Of a stretch of DNA of 64,000 nucleotides, positions 1-13,200 are shown piece after piece; the stretch's first letter is position 1, and each line of letters begins with the position of its first letter. Location of the stretch: the NCBI GenBank assembly GCA_021613335.1, contig JAJTWR010000260.1, positions 752,001 through 816,000 of the forward strand, in the 5' to 3' direction. Both the position numbers and the translations under genes were made by a program. The notes below the pieces were generated by a model. It saw only the letters and a program-made list of their open reading frames with translations, ran no database searches and had not been told where the DNA came from. The stretch comes from Whitmania pigra (taxonomy: Eukaryota; Annelida; Clitellata; Hirudinida; Haemopidae).

Positions 1-272
1 TATTTCTGTCAAAATGTCAACTTCTTATTAAAATTTGAATGTTATATGATATATAAGATCATTCGAACATCTGAATAAGCATTTTAACATTTTTATGCAT
101 AACATGTGAATAATATTAACCAATAAAATATTTTATTTCCAGTTAATATTATGGCTTTTGGGTGAGTTATACAGATTAAGAAAATTTTAATGATTCAAAG
201 TCTTTAGATTATAGTAAATGCTTGAATAATATAAAATAAGGAGGAATTAAATAAATATGATTAAAATTTTAG

Positions 273-1365
273 CATTTGTACCTGTGACAAACACCTCAGT
301 AACAAACGCACCCATTGGTTCGACTACTGTCAAAATGCAATTTACAGAAACTCCACAAAGAATGAAATTCATTTTTTCAATTTTGTACGAAACCATCAGG
401 AGAGATATAAATCCACAATTTACAGAAGAAGTCAAATCTGGATTGGCTACAATTTTAATGGTTGCAAAAGACCGGATATCGGGAGTTGAAATTACGCCAG
501 GTCCAAAAGGCACGTATTAGCATTACGATTTTTTTCGTATAGATCGACGATCATTTTGTCTTTATATATACTTGATTAATCAATACGTTAATTATGAAAT
601 ATATGAGTTAATGAATCATTAAGATCAGTAAATGTTTTATTGAATATTATTTTTCAAAGAAAGAGTAGTCGTGGATTTCAAGCTGTCGACAGGAGGAACC
701 TTTTACTCGACTATTAAAATTGCACTCGATGGTTTCAACGCAGGAGATGTGTCAAAGCAAAAACTAATTGCTAGTGGCTACGAATTAACCCCCATATTTA
801 TGTACTGCAATTGGACCGGTTAGACAACATGTAATGTGAATAATAGCTAAGAGTTGCTCATTATTCAACTCTTACTTTTTATAATTCATACTTTCATACC
901 TATTATAATTAATTAATTAATTTTTTATGTGTCACTCATGTGTCAGCGCATACACTGCTAAAGTGCTGCATATTAAAATGCATTTTTTAAAAATTTACAG
1001 ATAGCCAATGTCCGAAAGATAACGACTGTATTGAAAAATGCGAAGAAAAACCAAATTTATATCCGCTCTTGGTGCTGCTCTTTATACCGGTCATAATCGT
1101 TGTTGTCATCGTTTTGCTCTGGTATTTCAAGTATAGGAAAGTTGGAGAAAAAGCCAGAATCAACTTGACGGAACTCGGCTACGTGGAAAACAAGTCCAAA
1201 TTCGGTGGAACTTTGGCCAATAGGAAGGGAACTATATCTGGCTTATCTTTGGCTGACAATGGCGTTCGAAATGAAGTATATACGGTCATGGGACAAAAGT
1301 ACGGATTCTCTGTAGATAATGCAGACTTCAATGATGATGAAAAAGATTCTGTCTATGCTAGCTAA
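273..1365 (+). CDS. SEA-like single-pass membrane protein, 3' exons only (5' end outside window)
   Basis: Three exons can be placed: 273-513, 664-818 and 1001-1365 with the stop; phases agree across both introns. The first begins mid-codon after a TTTTAG acceptor, so earlier exons lie left of the window. The ectodomain, including PKGTVVVDFKLSTGG across the first junction, resembles a SEA domain, whose autoproteolysis core is usually GSVVV; here Ser is replaced by Thr. A Cys-rich linker (CPKDNDCIEKC) follows, then one hydrophobic helix (LLVLLFIPVIIVVVIVLLW), then a basic stop-transfer stretch and a cytoplasmic tail of roughly 80 residues with several Tyr (YVEN, VYTVM, VYAS). The topology is clear from the sequence. 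The SEA assignment is an inference from pattern, and the family is not identified. Confidence 0.68.
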
Positions 1366-1481
1366 GCATACATTTGAGTATAAATATCTAATTTATTTGG
1401 CCATCGACATCTTTTCATTGTTTGCAATTAAAATTTAAATTCTGTAGTCACATTTGCGAAGCTGATGATTTCGCCTAATTA

Positions 1482-1990
1482 CAGTGGAACCCACTTATCT
1501 CGACCTCGGTTAACTCGGCAACCCAAAGGTGTCGTTGATGCAGTGTTTAAATGGTTCACAAATTCGCGATCAACAAAACTTCCCGTCAATAGGGTTTTTT
1601 TTTTCTGAGCGGTCTCCGTGTTTGCAATGTAGAAAAAAATAATTATAAAGTTTGTATCAAGAATCGGCGGTGGTTCTTATTTCGAATTGGTAAATTTCTG
1701 CTGTTAGTTGGTTCACACATGCCTTTGTTAGCAAACATGTAAGTACGTATTGCTGTTGCCAATATCAAATATCAATTGTTGTTGTGTAAAAAAATAATAA
1801 AACACGTGCATGTGCACCCTCACTTATCAACGCGCATTGTGTATATAAAGAAATTGCAAGCACATGTTAATATTAAGTCCAAATCATCTCAGTTATGCAA
1901 CGGACTATAATCAAATAAATAAATAAATAAATAACATGTTAATATTCAGTCGCCATACAAGTGCGGCTGATTCAGCCATTGATAACTTTT
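1482..1990. mobile_element. Non-autonomous pogo/Tigger-like element remnant
   Basis: The segment begins TA-CAGTGGAACCCACTT, then ATCTCGACCTCGGTTAACTC, which is the style of terminal repeat seen in pogo/Tigger elements; the preceding TA fits their target preference. The same start occurs at 50508, where a Tigger-like transposase fragment follows. The inner part also matches that copy: GAAATTGCAAGCA..ATGTTAATA..CAGTCGCCAT at about 1848-1955 corresponds to 51395-51432. No transposase remains here. The right end is not clear. Confidence 0.6.
1875..1933 (+). mobile_element. 5'-truncated SINE with target-site duplication
   Basis: This 59-bp insertion contains TTATGCAACGGACTATAATC followed by (AAAT)n. 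It is flanked by an exact 13-bp direct repeat, ACATGTTAATATT, at 1862-1874 and 1934-1946. The related Tigger-like copy at 51395-51432 lacks it, giving an empty-site comparison. The body matches the 3' part of the full-length SINE at 42177-42300 and the fragment at 36830-36884. Target duplication plus a short-repeat tail indicates LINE-assisted retroposition. Confidence 0.85.
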
Positions 1991-3547
1991 GCAATAACAA
2001 ATCAACGATTTCATTATTTATAAAGCATGTAAATATAATATCGATGATAAAATTGTAAGAGTTTGTCCAATTTTAATAAGATGCAGCATCACATAAATAC
2101 GGCGCGCATCGCACCACTAAGCTCAGATCCATTCCTTAATCTTTGGGTGATGCAATAACTCCAGCCCGTCAAATTAAAACCAATACGCTTTTTATGAAAG
2201 TGCCTTTATAGACAAATGTATAACATACCAAAGAGACAGCATGCCATTGAGTTGGCAAATCACTCATCCAGCTCAGCATTTTATTTAGCTCAAATCAATG
2301 TTTGCTTCTGAGGCTTTAGAGTTATTAATCCCAATGCCTCCAATAATGAATCCCAGAAATCCTTCCGCTGCTGAGTTCAGATCAAGGTCGTAATTTGGAG
2401 AAAACGAAAAAGAATGCCCCCTTTCGGTCAACACAATTCTGATGGAAAGTGCAAAATAAGCATTGCCTATTTTTTCCTTGCAGTGCTAGCTTGTGCGAGA
2501 ATAATTTGCAAGGATTGCGTCAGCCTTGTAGCAATCCTATTGTTCCAAATACAAATTTCAGAAACTTGATGTTAATACTTATGAACACACTTAAAGGACG
2601 AAATTAATAATAAAATCACTTCAACTTAATGGATGCCAAAAATCTGGTATTTCCCTGCATCTTATCAGTCACTTTCACTGCGATCGAAGCAAATGAACTG
2701 AGATGAACCCTGTTGTTCTGACTTTGATAAACAATCAAAAAGAGTTAAGTCGGCTGCAAGATCACGAATTAAAAATGAATTTAGCGCACGACGTTTGGAT
2801 GCGAATATAACATCAAAGAAGACAAATAACAATTCGTAAAACAATTCTTGTCGTTACGGATAATAACATGCCTGCATTCTCGAATAAAATGTACTCAAAT
2901 AAATAGCGCGTCAACAATGAATATTTGCACACTTATGTATAAGTTTTAAAACAAATATAATAAGACTGCAACTGACAAAAAAAAATGTTTGAGGAGCAGT
3001 TAGACTGGACCAAACTCTTGGAGTATTTTCAGGAGTTAAGAAAATATTTTGTTGAGATGTCTTGCATGGAAGCAAAGGACACTTTAAAATGAGGACAAAA
3101 AAACATTTAGAGAGCTCAAAGGGCAAGAATCTAGAAAGAGGTATGAAGTCGGTGGACATATCTTTTTAGACTAGAATGTGATGGTCTGGCAGCAGATATA
3201 GATGATGGAAATAATACCTTCAATCAAAATTAATATCAAACTGAAATCGACGAGAGGCTGGTCGTAAAGCGGTCATTGGCAAAGCTTAGATCCTGATTAT
3301 AACGTTGATTACAAATACAGAAAGCCTATGCAGAAGGCACTGTAAATCTGAACTTAACGCACGAATGAATGCGGTGATTTGAACATCATGGATTCTCGAC
3401 TAAAATAAATCTTTGGAAAGTAAGTAAAAACAAGCAGATGCTACGACATGCGGTGAAGCTTCAGCAGCAGCATGACAGGATAAACATGAAAATCTGAGCA
3501 TGACCTAATTGAACCGCTTATTAAAAATACTTGAAATAAATGCATTG
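1991..3547. other. Intergenic, no confident gene
   Basis: No exon chain could be built. A short coding-looking stretch starts with an ATG at about 2986 on the plus strand (begins MFEEQLDWTKLLEYFQELR) and stops after about 37 codons; it could be a relic exon or chance. The rest is AT-rich with no recognised element. Confidence 0.4.
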
Positions 3548-6500
3548 TTACATCGGAAGGTTTTGAACAGGTGCAGGTTTTATGTCATTCCTCTTCCTCA
3601 AACTCCTCCTCACAGCGTCTGCCCTTCTGTATGGCTCGCTCTTCAAATCTAAAACAAGACCGACGACGTCTTAGATCCGGCAAGATAGTTAAATTCAAAT
3701 TGTCATTTAATAAGCCAATTCTTAAGAAAACTTTTTCATGATTCAAGCTCATAAAATGTATAATGTCCACAAGGAAGCATCATGAAAGGTCATAACATGC
3801 GTCACGAAAGCTCTGAGATGAAACTTACCTAAGAGAATGTCTTCAAGAGTCCCATGGCAGATCTCATCTCTGTTCAAGACCTTCTTCTCTTTGATCCTCT
3901 GCTGTTTTTGCTTCAACTCACTGACAACAGTTTCCTGTTTGGTATTGTATATATTATGTTAAATCATCCTAAGTTATTATTAATATTCATATTATTATGT
4001 TATATTATATTATAATCCACCGTTTTTCAGAATGCATCGAGAATCACACCTGAACAAACTTTTTCTTGTCTTTTTTGTTTTCCCTCACAGAAGCTTTTAT
4101 GGTTTTCTGAGCTTCCTCTAACCTGAGCATGTTTTCAAGGTCAGAATCTGCTTGCTAAAATGAAAACAATTTCTAATAAAATCATTTCAATTAAGATCTG
4201 GTTCATGAAAAATGATTTAAGAAACGAAACAGATGATGACTTCAAATGATACGAAATTGATGCTCAGAACAGACAAAGCTAAATTTTATTCAGTGGCATC
4301 ACAAGTAATTTAGAGACTGTAACTTCTAATTGTAATGTGCAATGTGGAATATGTAGTGTGTAATGTGCAATGTGCAATGGTGGAACTCACCTTGAAGGAC
4401 TTAATGAATCGGAGGAAGAGAGAGAAAAATGTGTTTGGTGAAATCGTTCTGATGTTCTCGCCAAAATGTTGCACCACTTTGCCGTACGATTCCTGACAAT
4501 TAATTTAAAGGTTTTCTCACAAATTAAAGTAATTAACAAATTATAATTAAATTATTACTAAAGATGTGCTACTCTGAAGATTCAAGCAAAAAATAACATC
4601 AAGACTCATTCAAGCAAGATTGAAAATGATTTCCAATCAGAAGTCAGAAGTTTGTAACACCTATGCAGGGTATATAGGGTCACTAAATGATGTTGTTTGG
4701 TTAAGAATTTCTAGGACTCTGAGAACTTGCTTGTCCCCCCTTAGCATCAGTAAGAATTCAAACAATCAAAACAACCTGTGCATGCTTGGAGTCAGACTTG
4801 AGCTTCTTCACTTTGTCGTCTGCATTCGAAACAAAATCCTTCAGAAGGATCGGAATGTCCCGATCTCTGCGAGCTTCGTACTCCCTCTTCGTTAATTCCA
4901 AACCTTTCTCTAATTCTCCAATGTCCGACAAAATGTTGTCAAGAGACACTGCAAAGATTGTTTTAGGAGAAATGTAACGAACATATCCAAATAATTAATT
5001 GAAAACAATGCCCAGACAATTTGCAACTGAATTCAAACAACTCAATGCCCTAGACCTGTTGCTGCCTTTTCCAAGTGTCTGATGTCGTGGTCGAAATTGA
5101 AGACTTCCGGGAATTTACGTTTGATCGTCTTGACGATGTAATGAAGCAGTGAGAGCTTCTTGTCGTTAGACTTTGTGTCGTTGAGCTGAAAATAGCAGGA
5201 TTAAATTTAAATAACTTGTAAATCAAGCCAGACATGTCATTAAATATTTATTCTGCGGGTAATTCAACTGCTAAAAGAATAACCACCATAGCTTAAGTCA
5301 CATCATGACTTTATTACAGGTATGTAATATTAGTAATAAATAAATGAATAGTTTAAATGAACCAGCTTTGTACCATGTCAAGACTTTGAATCTTGAATCC
5401 ATAAACAGCCCCCCTCTTGGAACTGTTCATGTAATTTCCAAATGCAAGGATGATCTGAAATTATTCACCCATGTGCAACAAAGTCAAAACAACCAATCAT
5501 GTGAAAGTGTTGTTGTAAGGCCTTGTATGGCCAAGCATATCATTAGGATTTATGGCCTGATATTTTTTACCAAAAATAGCAGCAACATAAAAAGTTATAA
5601 ATAGAAGTAAATAATTAAATTTAATATAAATATAAATCATTAATTAAATTAAATAAAATCAAATCAAACCTCAAAGAGCTTTCTTATTTTTCTGGAATCA
5701 TAAATCGAAGCAGATGCATCTGAGACAGCCTGAAGTTGCTGTAAAAATAAAATTAAAAGGTTCCTCAGAATGAAACTGAAACTTCAACAAACAGAAACCC
5801 ACCGGTTGAAGGTGATGGACCGTGTCAAAGAAGTTCCCAATGTAGCACATGATGGCCAACTTTTGCTGGATTCTCTCTATTTTAGAGAGCTGAAAACATT
5901 CATTGATCAATTAATATAATATTGTGAAAATGCACAATTTATAAACCAAACTTTTTCTTAAATAATATCTTACCAGATTAAAAGTTAATTAATTATGATT
6001 TGACTTTCAAAATAAGAACTTTCCTGGAATTAGATACTTAAGCAAGATGCCAAGGACATGAAGTGAAGGAATGCAGTGAAATGTAGAATGAAAAGCACTC
6101 ACGTTGATCATGAATCTGTCCTCATCTGCCAAGGAATCAAAATTCTTTTTTTCTTTTTCAAACTCTTTGAAGGCCTTGACCTCTTGCTCATTTGGGATGA
6201 CCCTCATTAGAATTTCCACCCTTTCCAAAGTCAGTTTTTGCAGGTCCATACTGTTAAATAACAACGACTGCACTGCACTTCATTTTATTTCATTTATATG
6301 GACACCATAAGCCTAATTAACAGCCTCAAAGGCACTTTGGACCACCGTCTGCACAGTGCATCATGGCTGTTCAAGCAGTTTGCTGGGTTGCAACACATTA
6401 CTACTGCAGATTTTAAGGTCAACCTTCTGAGCTAAATTACACAGGGATGATGATGATGACTAATATTATCATTGTTTCAATTGATGTAAATTTAGAAAAG

Positions 6501-7192
6501 CATTTAAAAGGGAACAAGAACCTGTTAATAGATTTTACGATCTCTTCATCTTTCATCTCTATCTTCCTCCTCGTAATTGCTGTTCAAAGAAATTCAGATC
6601 GTCAGCAGTTGAACATAGTGCAATCATCTCAATTATAAGATTGCAATCAGACACACCGACATGATATTTACAATATGGCCAACTTCCTCTAAATAAAAAA
6701 ATTAGGCTGCCCTCATGAAGTTGATACATCACGTGCACTAATTTGATTTCACTCACACATAAAAACAATTTACATTTACATTTATCCAATATTTGTCCAA
6801 TATCCAATTTATTTTTCAAACAAAATTCCTTCAAACAAAATTATAGGGAATGTCAGTCTTTTGGAAGTGTTGTAGGAATTGTGGTTCACTAAATAGATTT
6901 CACATGACCACCTTAAAACCGCCAATCCAACAGCACATCCATATTTACTCGTGCGGGGAGCACCCCTAACAATCCTACCCTAAAAGCCATTAAAAGAAAG
7001 TACTGGGACAACCGACCTACGTTCCTCATCCTATTCGGATCGAGCAGCGACATCTTCTCGGGCTTCTTCTTCAGTTTGATCGTCGATACTGAATCAATGT
7101 CCACATCCATTAGAGTGATGTTGCTCAGTTTGAAGAGATCTTCAAATTCGTTGAAGTCCAATTCCTATGTTCCAAATGTATAATAATAATAA

Positions 7193-7226
<34 letters not shown>

Positions 7227-10200
7227 GCAGTAAATACAATAAAAACTCAGCAAGATCTGAAGAATTTTGAATGATCCCTCGAAATACCTTGTAGAGTTTC
7301 TCATCATCGAGTTCATTGAACATGGTTCCTTTGACCTCGTTTGGTTTCATGGACACCCAGTTCAACACTGGCAACCGATGAATAGGTTGGATGGCCTTCT
7401 TTATTGCCACAGCACCTTATGATCAAACAGAGCACTTATTAGGCTGTTCGGAGAACGTGTCACAATAAATTGAGGTGACATATAATGATAAACATATAAC
7501 TTAATAATAAATTAACACGAAAATACAAAGAACATACAACTCAATCACCTGGTGCAGGCATTCCAAGAGGTGGTGGTGGTGGAGCCCCAAACATCGGAGG
7601 GAAGCCCGGAGGAGGAACAGGAGGGAGGCCTGGAGGGGGGATCGGAGGAGGGAGTGGAACGGGGGGAATGGGAAGTGCAGGGAGGACGTCCCCCTTCTCA
7701 GACGGTGTCGAAGTTGGAGTCGCTGGGGCAACTTTGGCATTTGCTGGACAAAGCATCGATCACTATTTATCAGTGTGAAATTTGTAAGTGCATCGATTGC
7801 AAGTTAAAAATACTAAACGTCATATAGCACACGTAAATCATTGTTATTGTAAGCTTCTCATAAAAAAAAAAAACATTGTAAGGCAGTATGATGTTCAACA
7901 ATGTATGCCTCACATGAGCCATGTGTGGACAACCTCTTGATCTGTTCCTTCTGCTGTTCACAAATAACCTGAAGGAACATAATTAGTTGATATGAGTTAC
8001 ATTTAACTCTCATATTTCTTTTAATTGTCATTAAATGTATTTATGTGACACATTGGAGTGATTAACAAATTAACTGAGTATTTCACCTCATATTTGCTCT
8101 TCTCTTCCAGCAATGCTTCAATCTTTTGCTGTAATTCGTCTGCAACATAAATTCAATTTGTGGCTCATTCAATGCATTCAAATAGAACTCCCAATAAATT
8201 CAGGATTTCAAGCAACTGGGACATCATTTTGTTTTCGAACCAAAACTGGAGAAACCAGTAAAACTTCAGGACATCCGATAAAGTTATTTGCTCGATTCAG
8301 TTATTAAAGACCGAGCCGACCGAGTGACTTCGAGCTGCCATCTACTGAATGCACCCAACCAAGACGACCGCAGTTCAACAACAACAAATTATTACGTTAA
8401 AACAAAGCCAGTTATCCTTACTTATCTTACTGCAGGCATTATCCTCTTGCTCGTTCAGCTTGTCAATTGTCTGCAGAGAGTCAGAAGATGAAGGTTGTTA
8501 ACAACGATTATAATAAATATGATAAGTAATCCATAAATTCCATTCAAAAAGTGACTAAGATTGTCCTTAAAAAGCATCCCTGACTTAAATTAAAATACAA
8601 ATTTTAGGCTGAATTTAAGAGTAGGACAACAAACATTCAATTACAAAGAACTGTAATCGAACACAGGGACATCGTTTAAAGTTAAGCACGAATAAGATCA
8701 GCTAATACTGCTGGAAATTTTTGTTTGAACAGAGTTGTTGCCATCTGGAACTCTCTAGCAGATGATGTAGGGTATCTGCTAGCACTTTTTATCGATTTAA
8801 ATCATTATTGTTCGAAATTGATTTTTCAAAATTTTTTTCAGTTACCAATTGACTAATTGTTTATGAACTTTGCTTTCCAGTGTTGACTGTCTTTTGTTTT
8901 TACTGAAGCTGGTCATATTAGTGGCTATTAGCCCTTCGACCAGATAAATAAAAATTATTCTCCACTTTGCAACCACTTTTGAATATTATTATTTATTTAT
9001 TATTATTATTCCACTGAAATTCAAGACCAACTCACATGCGAGAGTTCCTCCTCAAGTTCTGCAACCTTCTCGAGTGCAATGGTCTTCAAGTCGGACTCTT
9101 CGAGGAGTGTTTGAACTTCGATCATGTTGTCGAGATAAGCATTCACTTGGATCGGAAGCCTTTCGCTGTCCGTGTGACGAAGTTTCTGGGGAATGAAAGC
9201 AATTTTAAACTAATTTAAAAACCATTTAATCTCCAGGCAATTTGAAACTATTTTAAAAAAAAACCAAAACAAAACGGCCGATCGGGGAGGCCAATAGAAG
9301 CCTTCGGAGCTGTTGTCAAATCAAATGCAATGTTAAAGGCACCTGAAGGTAATCATCAAGTCCCAGGATTGTGAACTCGTGTTGAAGGTGAACTCTGAAG
9401 TTCATACTTTCCACAGAATGTACGATGATGTTTATGAACTGCATGCATGCAACCTGGAATGGAGGAAACAATTAAGCATTCAAATTATTCATTCGTGTTA
9501 ATATGCGCAGTCTTCAGGGGATGCCATTTGTGAACGAGTGGACGCAATTAATTATTATTCATGTTGTCGTATGAGGATTTACTCTGCAACATTGAATCAT
9601 TGATTTCAATGAAACCCTAAAGTTATCTTGAATGAGATGTTTTGTGAATGACTGTGATGTTGCCAATGATGTTACATGTTACATTCATTAGGTGGCTGTT
9701 GGAATCCTTAATATTAATATTAATAATTGAGTTACAGAATAATAATCGGGTCATGCAACAAAATAATAGAATAATCGCTTTACATAACAAAACAACAGAA
9801 CAATAATCATGTCATAGAATAAGAACTGCAACAAGAGACAAGGACAACCATGAAGTCGTTGTGGAATTCTTCGTAATGTTGAAAGTAGTACATGAGGGTC
9901 TCAAACCTTGACATCTCTCTGCACACCTGACGTTCGTAAAGTTTCATAATTAACTGATAATTTTTAATTCTGTAAACTTGATAGTGTTATAATTCATTGG
10001 TAATTACAATAACAACTTTTATAAAACTTTCCCACTAATAAAGTAAGCATCTAGTTAGTCTCATCATTATATCTGATTTGTATTGGTTTTAATTGGTTTT
10101 GCAAAGTTATGTTAAGGTTACTTTAATGCAGTTAAAAACAAGACCAGTTGAATGGAATAAGCAACCTTTTTGAAGTTGTCAAATGCCAGCAAAATCATTT

Positions 10201-13200
10201 GGTGTCCTCCACTGACCAGGCACACCGCTGCCAGCAACTCGAGGACGAGTGTTTTTGTCCTGATTTAAAAACCACCCAACAAATTCGTTCTCAATAAAAC
10301 TTTACGACGACATTGCACATCATAAGCATTGAAGTTATCAAATTTTGTTATTTTGTTATTGTTAGGTTTTAAGCATTTGTGTTCAATGAATCAAAAAAAA
10401 AAAAAATTGTTTGCCTGTAATTCCTGTGGGTGAGACTGAGAGCAATGCAATTGATGGCTTGTTCATGGCCAAACACCAGGTTGAAACCGTACTGCAAAAT
10501 GGAATCATTTGAAACAATTATCGAGAGATGACCCTTTTGCACTTGCAGATGCTGGCTTCACGAAATGAACAAGTGAAAGTACCTGATGGTTCATGATGGC
10601 TCTGAGACACATGATGCACACGTGAACGTCGTCGGTGGCAAAACCCCCGCTAGGTTTCGGTTGTTTGCACAAGGCGTAACGAACCGACTGCCTCGATCTC
10701 TGAGTGGCATCTGCATAATTAAACGGAGACACTAAATGAATATTTAACAGATACTCAGACAAGAGATAAGAAAATAAATGTTAACCTGCAGATGGATGTT
10801 CATTGGAAGGCGACAAAGGCAGAGTTCCATTACCTTCCAGCTTCTGTTCAGCCCTTGAGAAAATAAAGTGCGAAAAGGTTAAAACCTTCCGACATTAAAT
10901 TCATTCAAAACATCATAAGCTCTTGACAGACCTAACGTTGTTGAGAGTTGCCGAAAGGTAGCTGACCAGAATGTCAAGTCCTCTGTGTTCTTCACTGAGA
11001 AACAATCTCACCCATCTTTAGGTTAATGAACAAAATAAATAAACATTTCAACTCTTAAGTTAAGAAATTATCCTAGCAGTGATCAATTAGTAATAATGTG
11101 TTAGTCAGTTATTGCCAAATTATATAGACTGTTATTAATTAATAAATACAAATGCTTAACGAATTATGGTGTTAAATTATTTATAAAAAAAACCCAATAG
11201 CTTTACAAATGCTTATTAAGTAATAAAGTCAAAAGGGTTGGTATTTTGAGAAACAGGGGTTCAAAGGGAAAACAATTTATAGTGAAAAGGACTCAATTGA
11301 GATAATAATGAATGAATGAAACATTGAAGTTCATGCTGATTGGTAAAATGCCAATCTTTGTTTGTGTGGACTTAGTAAAGATTTAATCTAAATTACCATA
11401 AATTGTTTGAGGCGAGTGTAAATTCCAAAAGCTTAGAATAAAATACAGCCAAGGTGCACTGTATCAAAATAAGCCATTGTTGTGGGCAAACAAAGTAACA
11501 TGACAGTAACAAAGCTGGCAATCACTTAAGTCACCTCCTTAATGATGCATTAATGATGCATTGAAGAGGCATGAGAGTTGCACTCATGCATCCTAGAGTT
11601 CATTTGAATACTTCTTTGTCAATTAATCAAAATAACAGAAATTCTTAAATAATCAACATCTTTCAAAGGACTCATTCAGTTTAGCAAATGAACTTCATGA
11701 ACTTTGTTGTATAAAATTACAAAAATGGGAATCCAGACATGTGTGAAAGGTGATCGAACCATGAAAGTAGTCCGTACATTTTATAAATGTCTTTCTGTAA
11801 AGAAAACAGTGAAAGCTATCATTTAATCCAATGTTTAATGGTTTGAAAATTATCCAGAAATAAAAGAGGATAATGAAGCTTTTGAAGTATGCTTCAGAAT
11901 AATAATAAAAGGGGATATTATAATTTTTTAATAATAAAATTCAGTAACAAAGTTCTCTAAGAATTTTTGAGAATTCCATAAAAAATTTCATAACTGCATA
12001 AACAAGCTAAAAATTTATTATTTTAAAGCACATTGCATTGAAAACCACACAAAACTAAACATATCAAATGGTAACAGCACAAGCAACTACCCAATAGGGT
12101 TTGTTCGAAGGGAAATTTCAAGGTTCCTCAGGAGCTGAGTGGAACCTCCACAACCCAATTTCTTGATTGTCTGAAAGATGTCAACATAATTTCCTTGTTA
12201 CACAGAATCAAATGTTCGTATACAAGCCAAATTGCCTTTATCGATTCCAATAGTAACAATCATACTTTCAAAAATATCTATTTTTAGTTTCCTGGGTAGT
12301 TAGGTAGTTACAAAATTAAAAAAAAAAGCATAGAAAAGTGATATTTAACCAATGCCAGATTTACCAATATATTAACCATTACTATTAGCGTGGCTCTAAA
12401 CTCACCTTTGTATTTTTGTGTGTTGAATTGTCGAGAAATATTTTCAACTTCTCCAAATAATATTCAGGTGGCTCTTTGGCAGAAAATCTTTCCTGTTCAA
12501 TGTAAATATTTAAAATCACATGGATGAAATTTTACCAAAACAATAACAAATTAATTCACTGCAGTGACAAATGATAAATAATTAAAATTATTTAACAGTA
12601 TAAAATAACTGATTAAAGGAAATAGGTGAGTATTCCTTCAAATTATGTGTTTCAAAAACCCAAAATTCAAACTAGCAATCATCATTAGCATCAGTTAATG
12701 CAAAATGTCAACATCATTAGGTTACTCATCAGGTGCATCAACTTTATCAATTCATCCAAATTTAAATCAGAACATATTTGCATGTTTGAGCAATTCCTCT
12801 GGACACAATTAACTTTCCATTAATCTTCTACATCTTAATGCAATAAAAAAAGCTCTTTCAGGAATAAATTCATTCCAATTGCACATCCACAGATTCTTCT
12901 GCTGTACATTATTAATACCAATTCGCATAAATTAATTGCAGGTATTTGTAACTTCATCTGCTCTTCTTTTCAGCAAGGAATGATATTAAATATTCAATGA
13001 GACACGTAACACGGAACACTTTGATCTGCTCTGCACAAGTTCACCTCGTGGAAGAAATGTACATCAATGATTACATTCCTTCAAAACAAATCCACTGATG
13101 GACTGTAAACATTGCCTAGCTTAGATGGATTAGAATTGGTTATGATAACAGTTTCAGTGATGATAGAATATTATAAAGCATATTTTAAATCGCTTTACAG

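Noticed and set aside
7125..7410. Open frames rich in Tyr or Leu
   Set aside because: They arise from translating the (TAA)n microsatellite next to an FMNL exon.
7552..7827. Plus-strand Gly/Glu-rich open frame
   Set aside because: It is the antisense of the proline-rich FH1 exon of FMNL.
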